Source of the DNA: Roseobacter sp.
GTDB lineage: Bacteria; Pseudomonadota; Alphaproteobacteria; Rhodobacterales; Rhodobacteraceae
Direction: 5' to 3'
DNA: 49,732 bases
Assembly (NCBI GenBank): GCA_015665415.1
Contig: JADFAE010000033.1
Span: 1-49,732 of the forward strand
Position numbers and translations under genes: made by a program. A model generated the notes under the pieces. The model searched no databases. It saw nothing but the letters and a program-made list of their open reading frames with translations, and was not told the origin of the DNA. How positions within the stretch are numbered: the first letter of the stretch is position 1; each line of letters begins with the position of its first letter. This document shows positions 43,704 to 49,732 of this stretch, piece after piece.

Positions 43704-44546
43704 TTAACGTCCCTTCTTCTTGGCGTGACGCGAGCGGATGATCAGCTTTTGCGACGCTTTGTTCTTGTTCCGGGTACGAGCACCTTTGGTCGGCTTGCCC
43801 CATGGGGTCACCGGGTGACGACCACCCGAGGTCCGGCCTTCACCACCACCGTGGGGGTGATCGATCGGGTTCATGACAACACCACGTACCGAAGGACGGA
43901 TGCCCTTGTGACGCATGCGGCCCGCTTTACCAAAGTTCTGGTTGGAGTTGTCGGGGTTCGACACCGCACCAACTGTGGCCAGGCATTCCTGGCGAACCAG
44001 GCGCAATTCACCCGAGGACAGGCGGATCTGAGCGTAGCCACCGTCGCGACCAACGAACTGAGCGTAAGTACCGGCTGCACGGGCGATCTGGCCGCCTTTG
44101 CCGGGCTTCATTTCGATGTTGTGGATGATGGTACCGATCGGCATGCCGGAGAAGGGCATTGTATTGCCGGGCTTGATGTCTGCCTTTGCCGAAGCAATGA
44201 CCTTGTCACCAACGCCAAGACGCTGAGGTGCCAGGATATAGGCCTGCTCACCATCTTCGTATTTGATCAGAGCGATAAACGCGGTCCGGTTCGGGTCATA
44301 CTCGATCCGTTCAACGGTTGCCGCAATATCGAATTTGTTACGTTTGAAATCGACGATACGATAGAGGCGTTTCGCCCCGCCACCTTTGCGGCGCATCGTG
44401 ATCCGTCCGGTGTTGTTCCGGCCGCCCTTTTTGGTCAAACCCTCAGTGAGAGATTTAACCGGACGCCCTTTCCAAAGCTCCGAACGGTCGATCAGAACCA
44501 GCCCACGCTGGCCCGGCGTCGTCGGCTTATACGACTTGAGTGCCAT
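43704..44546 (-). CDS. rplB: Ribosomal protein L2
   Basis: 280 residues; [20 protein letters not shown] at the start, and [20 protein letters not shown] with the essential peptidyl-transferase-region histidine near the end. The inverted DUF4062 gene lies upstream, so rplB to rplP needs its own promoter in 44547-44849. Confidence 0.97.
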   Translation of the reverse strand: MALKSYKPTTPGQRGLVLIDRSELWKGRPVKSLTEGLTKKGGRNNTGRITMRRKGGGAKRLYRIVDFKRNKFDIAATVERIEYDPNRTAFIALIKYEDGEQAYILAPQRLGVGDKVIASAKADIKPGNTMPFSGMPIGTIIHNIEMKPGKGGQIARAAGTYAQFVGRDGGYAQIRLSSGELRLVRQECLATVGAVSNPDNSNQNFGKAGRMRHKGIRPSVRGVVMNPIDHPHGGGEGRTSGGRHPVTPWGKPTKGARTRNKNKASQKLIIRSRHAKKKGR

Positions 44547-44849
44547 GCTTTCTGTCTTCCGTTTAGCGTGCGGACCCTTAGGTTTTTGTCTTTGGACCCG
44601 CTATGTGTAAGCCCCCCGTCCGCCTGCCCCTAGGGAACAATGACTACTAAGGTGGCCAGTCTTTAGGGCCCCGAAGGTCCCCAGCTCATTCCATCCCACA
44701 AAACTAACGGCCCCAGAACGAATCTGAGGCCAGTAGGATTGGGCGGATGTAGCAGGGTTGGGGGTGGGTGGCAATGGGGAAGAGGCATTGATCCAAAGGC
44801 AAACTTGGTTCAGACAACTTTGAGTGGTTCTTCTAATCTTAGGTGCACG
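44547..44849. other. Divergent gap rplB / DUF4062
   Basis: 303 bp that must contain promoters for rplB (minus) and the DUF4062 gene (plus). GGAAG precedes the rplB ATG. I found no convincing -35/-10 pair on either strand. The DUF4062 side is AT-richer than the rplB side. Confidence 0.5.
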
Positions 44850-45932
44850 ATGGGCGAAAAGCGATACACTGTTTTCATCAGTTCAACTTTTGAAGATTTA
44901 AAGGAAGAACGAAAAGCAGTTCAGGACGTCATCCTAAGCGGAGGCGATTTTCCAGTTCAAATGGAGTACTTCCCGGCTACCGACGAGGATCAACTCGACT
45001 TCATCAAGCCGCTTATCGATCAGTGCGACTACTATGTATTGATCATTGCTGGCCGTTACGGAACTGCTACCAGTGATGGAATAAGCTACACGGAAAAGGA
45101 GTTCCAACACGCCGTCTCCAGAGACATACCCATCCTAGTTATGCTAAACGGGGATCCCTCAAGCATTGCCGCAGGTAAATCAGAGACATCGAAGACGGGG
45201 AAAGCTAAGCTCAGTCGCTTCATTGAAAGGGCCCAACAAGGTCGTATACGCAAGACATGGGCCAACATATCAGAGCTAAAGTTGGCAGTAACTCAAGCAC
45301 TCGCTCACGCAAAGAAGGCTAAACCTAGTGTCGGCTGGACAAGAGCCGACAGGCTAGCGAGCAGAGAGGCCTTAGAAGAGCTAAATGAACTGAGGCGAGA
45401 GAATACAAAGATCAAGGATGCGATCGGACACCTTGAGGTCGAACTCGCCCTACCTCCAATTCCTTCAGCTGAGGCCCCGGTCGAAGTGGAATTGATCCCA
45501 ATCTATGACAGCACTAGCCCGAACGAATATTCGACCCCAGCGACAATTCAGACTTCTTGGATTGGCGCATTCCCTGTCTTTGCGTCCAATCTTGTATGGA
45601 CAACCCATGATTGGGCAGGAGAGGATTTTATTAGTGTCAACATTGAGAACACCTGCGACGCTCTAGGTGCAGCTTTCGCGGCTGAACACTCACCCCTAAA
45701 TACGCAAGGTTGGTATACCATTTCCAAGTCAACTTACGAAAGGTTGTCTAGCTACTATGTTGAGGTCGGCCTCATGAACGACAGGGGGACGCATCCGTTT
45801 ACAGATTCCGGACTCCGAATTGCCAGAAGGCAGCGCATTTCTGAGGCCTCCAATGTTACCTCCATCCTAACTTCTGGCGACATATCGATCAAAACCACTT
45901 CCCCATTGTCTGGCGAGGAAATTCCTTTTTAG
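44850..45932 (+). CDS. DUF4062 protein, possible stress or defence function
   Basis: 360 residues. The N-terminal DUF4062 domain (about 5-95) shows YTVFISSTFEDLKEERKAV, MEYFPATDEDQ, YYVLIIAGRYG and the conserved SYTEKEFQHA (79-88); it is a Rossmann-like fold related to TIR/deoxyribosyltransferase-type domains and occurs in signalling and some defence proteins. A likely coiled coil follows (about 168-200, EALEELNELRRENTKIKD), then an unrecognised C-terminal domain (about 210-360). The ATG at 44850 has AGGTG upstream and starts the domain. It is opposite in strand and clearly lower in GC than the ribosomal genes around it, suggesting transfer. Confidence 0.8.
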   Translation: MGEKRYTVFISSTFEDLKEERKAVQDVILSGGDFPVQMEYFPATDEDQLDFIKPLIDQCDYYVLIIAGRYGTATSDGISYTEKEFQHAVSRDIPILVMLNGDPSSIAAGKSETSKTGKAKLSRFIERAQQGRIRKTWANISELKLAVTQALAHAKKAKPSVGWTRADRLASREALEELNELRRENTKIKDAIGHLEVELALPPIPSAEAPVEVELIPIYDSTSPNEYSTPATIQTSWIGAFPVFASNLVWTTHDWAGEDFISVNIENTCDALGAAFAAEHSPLNTQGWYTISKSTYERLSSYYVEVGLMNDRGTHPFTDSGLRIARRQRISEASNVTSILTSGDISIKTTSPLSGEEIPF

Positions 45933-45936
45933 AGCA

Positions 45937-46013
45937 CCGGCCGTAGGCCGGGCAGCGCCCGACCCTCCCCGCGGGAGGGCGCTTCGCAACCACCCAAGGT
46001 CAGGCGCCGCCCT
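45937..46013. repeat. REP/MITE-like palindromic element after the DUF4062 gene
   Basis: CCGGCC-GTA-GGCCGG (45937-45951) leads into a 63-bp unit with imperfect terminal inverted repeats GGGCAGCGCCCGACC (45950-45964) and GGTCAGGCGCCGCCC (45998-46012), two mismatches in 15. An inner CCCTCCC/GGGAGGG stem lies at 45963-45979. It is 5 bp after the stop and could also terminate that gene. Confidence 0.7.
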
Positions 46014-46034
46014 CTCGATAGACGAGTACCCCAA

Positions 46035-46068
46035 TGAAAAAGGCCCCCGCTTTCCAGCGAGGGCCTTT
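46035..46068 (-). terminator. Terminator after rplW
   Basis: Minus strand AAAGGCCCTCGCT (46068-46056), GGAA loop, AGCGGGGGCCTTT (46051-46039, one G-T pair) and TTTTT in all. 25 bp past the rplW stop. Confidence 0.92.
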
Positions 46069-46093
46069 CCATTCAGTGCAAAAGAGCCTGATC

Positions 46094-46390
46094 TCAGAGT
46101 CCGGTGGACACGTCGATTGTGTTGCCCTCTTCGAGCGTCACATAGGCTTTTTTCACGTCTTTGCGACGGCCGATCTGGCCGCGGAACCGCTTTTGCTTAC
46201 CCTTGGTGATGGTGGTGTTGACCGCCTTCACTTTCACACCAAAGAGGCTTTCAACAGCTTCTTTGATCTGGGGTTTGTTGCTGTCGATCGCAACTTCAAA
46301 AACTACCGCACCGTTTTCGGATGCCATGGTGGTTTTCTCGGTGATGATCGGCTTGCGGATCACATCGTAGTGTTCTGCTTTAGCGTTCAT
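46094..46390 (-). CDS. rplW: Ribosomal protein L23
   Basis: 98 residues; [20 protein letters not shown] and [18 protein letters not shown] identify L23 at the tunnel exit, docking site for trigger factor and SRP. Overlaps rplD by 4 bp. A terminator follows, so the S10 run ends here rather than reading into rplB. Confidence 0.97.
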   Translation of the reverse strand: MNAKAEHYDVIRKPIITEKTTMASENGAVVFEVAIDSNKPQIKEAVESLFGVKVKAVNTTITKGKQKRFRGQIGRRKDVKKAYVTLEEGNTIDVSTGL

Positions 46391-47004
46391 TTCAGGCGAG
46401 CCTCCAGTGCTTCGAGACCTGCTTTGGTGATCACCAGGGTGTCACGCTTCAGGATGTCATAGACGTTCGCACCCATTGTTGGCAGGATATCCAGACCTTC
46501 AATGTTGCGCGACGCTTTCAGGAAGCCTTCGTTTACCGAGGCGCCATCGATGACCAGCGCGCGTTTCCAGCCCAGGTTTGCAACCTGTTTGGCCAGAGCA
46601 CCGGTTTTGCCTTCGGCAGCAGCGTCAGAGATCACCACCAGTTCGCCGGCTTTTGCCTTTGCGGAGAGTGCGTGACGCAGACCCAGCTTGCGGAACTTTT
46701 TGGTCAGCTCGTGGCCGTGCGAACGCACAACGGGACCTTTGTAGATACCACCACCGCGGAAGATCGGTGCCGAGCGCGCGCCGTGGCGTGCGCCACCGGT
46801 GCCTTTTTGGCGATAGATCTTCTTGGTAGAGTATTTGACTTCCGAACGGGTCTTTACCTTGTGGGTACCGGCCTGCGCGTTGTTGCGCTGCCAGCGGACC
46901 ACACGGTGCAGAATGTCCGCACGGGGCTCCAGACCAAAGAGGTCAGCGTTCAGCTCGATGTCGCCAGCCTTGCTGCCGTCGAGATTCATCACATCAAGTT
47001 TCAT
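46387..47004 (-). CDS. rplD: Ribosomal protein L4
   Basis: 205 residues; [20 protein letters not shown] is the long tunnel loop, and the C-terminal [20 protein letters not shown] is typical. In E. coli L4 autoregulates the S10 operon; no matching leader was recognised here. 4-bp overlaps on both sides. Confidence 0.97.
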   Translation of the reverse strand: MKLDVMNLDGSKAGDIELNADLFGLEPRADILHRVVRWQRNNAQAGTHKVKTRSEVKYSTKKIYRQKGTGGARHGARSAPIFRGGGIYKGPVVRSHGHELTKKFRKLGLRHALSAKAKAGELVVISDAAAEGKTGALAKQVANLGWKRALVIDGASVNEGFLKASRNIEGLDILPTMGANVYDILKRDTLVITKAGLEALEARLK

Positions 47005-47711
47005 GCTTCACCACCTTCCGCAGGGGCTTCGCTTGCAGCGGCTTTGACACCAGCTGGGAAGGGAAGACCTTCAGGAGCTTTCTTCTTCACGGCATCCTTG
47101 ACGGTGACCCAGCCGGATTTCGGACCAGGTACGGCGCCTTTGATGAAGACCAGACCACGGTCGGCGTCGGTTTTGACGACTTCCAGGTTCTGAGTGGTTA
47201 CGCGGGCAGCGCCCATGTGACCAGCCATCTTCTTGCCTTTGAAAACCTTGCCGGGATCCTGACACTGACCCGTTGAGCCATGCGAACGGTGAGAGATCGA
47301 AACACCGTGCGAGGCACGCAGACCGCCAAAGTTCCAGCGCTTCATCGCACCGGCAAAACCTTTACCGATCGAAGTACCGGTGACGTCCACTTTCTGACCT
47401 TCCAGGAAGTGCTCGGCCGAGATTTCGGCACCGACTTCGATCAGAGCGTCGGCAGGCACGCGGAATTCCACGAGCTTACGCTTGGGCTCTACCTTGGAGG
47501 CCGCAAAGTGACCGCGCATCGCTTTGGATGTGCGCTTTGCCTTGGCGGAGCCTGCACCGAGCTGAACAGCTGTGTAGCCGTCTTTGTCTTCGGTACGCTG
47601 AGACACAACCTGCAACCCGTCCAGGTGAAGAACGGTCACAGGGATCTGCTTACCATCTTCCATGAACAGGCGAGTCATGCCGACTTTTTTTGCAATAATA
47701 CCAGAGCGCAT
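47001..47711 (-). CDS. rplC: Ribosomal protein L3
   Basis: 236 residues; [20 protein letters not shown] at the start, and [20 protein letters not shown] plus [20 protein letters not shown], the peptidyl-transferase-reaching loop, are clear. 18 bp after rpsJ. Confidence 0.97.
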   Translation of the reverse strand: MRSGIIAKKVGMTRLFMEDGKQIPVTVLHLDGLQVVSQRTEDKDGYTAVQLGAGSAKAKRTSKAMRGHFAASKVEPKRKLVEFRVPADALIEVGAEISAEHFLEGQKVDVTGTSIGKGFAGAMKRWNFGGLRASHGVSISHRSHGSTGQCQDPGKVFKGKKMAGHMGAARVTTQNLEVVKTDADRGLVFIKGAVPGPKSGWVTVKDAVKKKAPEGLPFPAGVKAAASEAPAEGGEA

Positions 47712-47729
47712 TATCTATACCCTCCGATC

Positions 47730-48044
47730 TTAAGATTGCAGCTTGATCTCGACGTCCACACCAGCGGCGAGGTCGAGCTTCATCAGCGCGTCCACGGTCT
47801 GGGGGGTCGGATCAACGATGTCGAGCATACGCTTGTGCGTACGGATCTCGAACTGGTCACGAGATTTCTTGTCAACGTGGGGACCACGCAGAACGGTGAA
47901 TTTCTCGATCTTGTTTGGCAGTGGGATCGGGCCGCGAACAGTCGCGCCGGTCCGCTTGGCAGTGTTGACGATCTCTTGTGTGCTGGCATCCAGTACACGA
48001 TAGTCAAATGCCTTCAGCCGAATACGGATATTTTGGCTTTGCAT
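47730..48044 (-). CDS. rpsJ: Ribosomal protein S10 (NusE)
   Basis: 104 residues; [40 protein letters not shown] and [19 protein letters not shown] are standard. S10 also acts in transcription antitermination as NusE. First gene after tuf, from which a strong terminator and about 500 bp separate it. Confidence 0.97.
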   Translation of the reverse strand: MQSQNIRIRLKAFDYRVLDASTQEIVNTAKRTGATVRGPIPLPNKIEKFTVLRGPHVDKKSRDQFEIRTHKRMLDIVDPTPQTVDALMKLDLAAGVDVEIKLQS

Positions 48045-48456
48045 TAGTCAGCCTTTATCTAGGCGTGAAGGTTGAGAGGAGGGCCTGCGACCACCGCGAA
48101 CCCTCATCGAACCCAAAAGGCGGGAATCACCCCGCCTTCATTCGCACGAAGCGAACTAGCGCCCTATACGCCTGATACGCGGACCTGGCAAGACGTTTCG
48201 CGCGCGAAACAGTTGCCTTTGGGGAGGACGGTCGGTTTAGGGGCTGATTGGTTTTTGAAAATTCCCAAAACAGTCCAAACACCCGAATTCGGGGACACAA
48301 CCTCTTTGGATGCTGATCTTTGATTGGGGCGCTGCCCCTCTTGGCCTGCGGCCAATTCACCCCGGGATATTTGCGGCCAAATGAAGACGGGGAAGCGCGA
48401 TCTTCGGCAAAGGAGGGGACTGGTGCAACTGTGCCGGAAGGTCGCGCATGCAAAGC
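48045..48456. other. Long gap between the tuf terminator and rpsJ
   Basis: Should hold the S10 operon promoter and leader. It contains a perfect palindrome CCCGAATTCGGG (48282-48293) and the repeat listed below. A TTGGAC (minus) about 225 bp before rpsJ is a possible -35 but its -10 is poor. No ORF here looks real. Confidence 0.5.
48326..48386. repeat. Intergenic repeat, copy B
   Basis: GGGGC-GCT-GCCCC and TTGGCC-TGC-GGCCAA (48341-48355) stems followed by the core CCCGGGATATTTGCGGCCAA and ATGAAG (48361-48386). Its reverse complement resembles the core at 21106 (CTTCATN9-10CAAATA). Confidence 0.5.
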
Positions 48457-48484
48457 AAAAGGGCCTCCCGAGGGAGGCCCTTTT
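48457..48484 (-). terminator. Terminator after tuf
   Basis: Perfect 13-bp inverted repeat AAAAGGGCCTCCC (48457-48469) and GGGAGGCCCTTTT (48472-48484), T-run on the minus strand. 72 bp past the tuf stop. Confidence 0.92.
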
Positions 48485-48556
48485 GATTATCTCACCTGTG
48501 TGGTTCTCAGTGATTTTCCCCTGTGGGGAAGATCACCTGTCACCACTGTTTCAAAA

Positions 48557-49732
<1,176 letters not shown>

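Noticed and set aside
43044-44633. Plus-strand ORF of 529 codons opposite rplV-rpsS-rplB
   Set aside because: Spans three real ribosomal genes antisense; no ribosome site or family.
48045-48456. E. coli-like S10 leader with L4 regulation
   Set aside because: No extended stem series resembling it; only a short palindrome and an intergenic repeat.

Overview
The window is a piece of an alphaproteobacterial chromosome, most likely a marine Rhodobacteraceae (Roseobacter-group) bacterium. Pointers are the high GC content, the rpmH-rnpA-yidD...yidC-MOSC-engB neighbourhood, a four-gene Aap/Bzt amino-acid ABC transporter, an ATP12-type F1 chaperone, DUF1127 and MAPEG genes, and protein sequences that look typical of that family throughout. 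I see no tRNA, rRNA, insertion sequence, prophage or CRISPR array.

Layout. 1-7700: end of rpmH, rnpA, yidD, a convergent DUF900 hydrolase, ttcA, an EAL protein with a degenerate GGDEF domain, yidC, a MOSC protein and engB. 7694-13351: a DUF2946-like/PepSY pair, an SDR, argB, a ferredoxin-like protein, a SixA-like phosphatase and a DUF411 protein. 13463-18004 (minus): aapJ-aapQ-aapM-aapP. 18236-23897 (minus): a Do-type protease, rarA, crcB, rluC, a HAD phosphatase and ATP12. 24022-25278 (minus): DAHP synthase aroG preceded by what looks like an aromatic leader-peptide attenuator. 26341-49732 (minus): the tuf-S10-spc-alpha ribosomal protein cluster.

The ribosomal cluster keeps the ancestral order tuf, S10, L3, L4, L23, L2, S19, L22, S3, L16, L29, S17, L14, L24, L5, S14, S8, L6, L18, S5, L30, L15, secY, adk, S13, S11, rpoA, L17. 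It is split at four points by unrelated genes: a DUF4062 gene in opposite orientation (L23/L2), a four-gene block (L16/L29), MAPEG plus DUF1127 (L30/L15) and an unknown protein (adk/S13). Intrinsic terminators follow tuf, L23, L16, L30, adk and L17, so the cluster is probably transcribed as several units. Short palindromic REP/MITE-like elements lie beside two of these blocks and beside a compositionally distinct unknown gene at 25458-25946.

The most interesting single signal is the aroG leader: a 26-codon ORF with five consecutive aromatic codons (Trp-Phe-Tyr-Phe-Tyr), followed by a terminator hairpin with a U-tract just before aroG. This is the architecture of ribosome-mediated transcription attenuation, here on the first step of the shikimate pathway.
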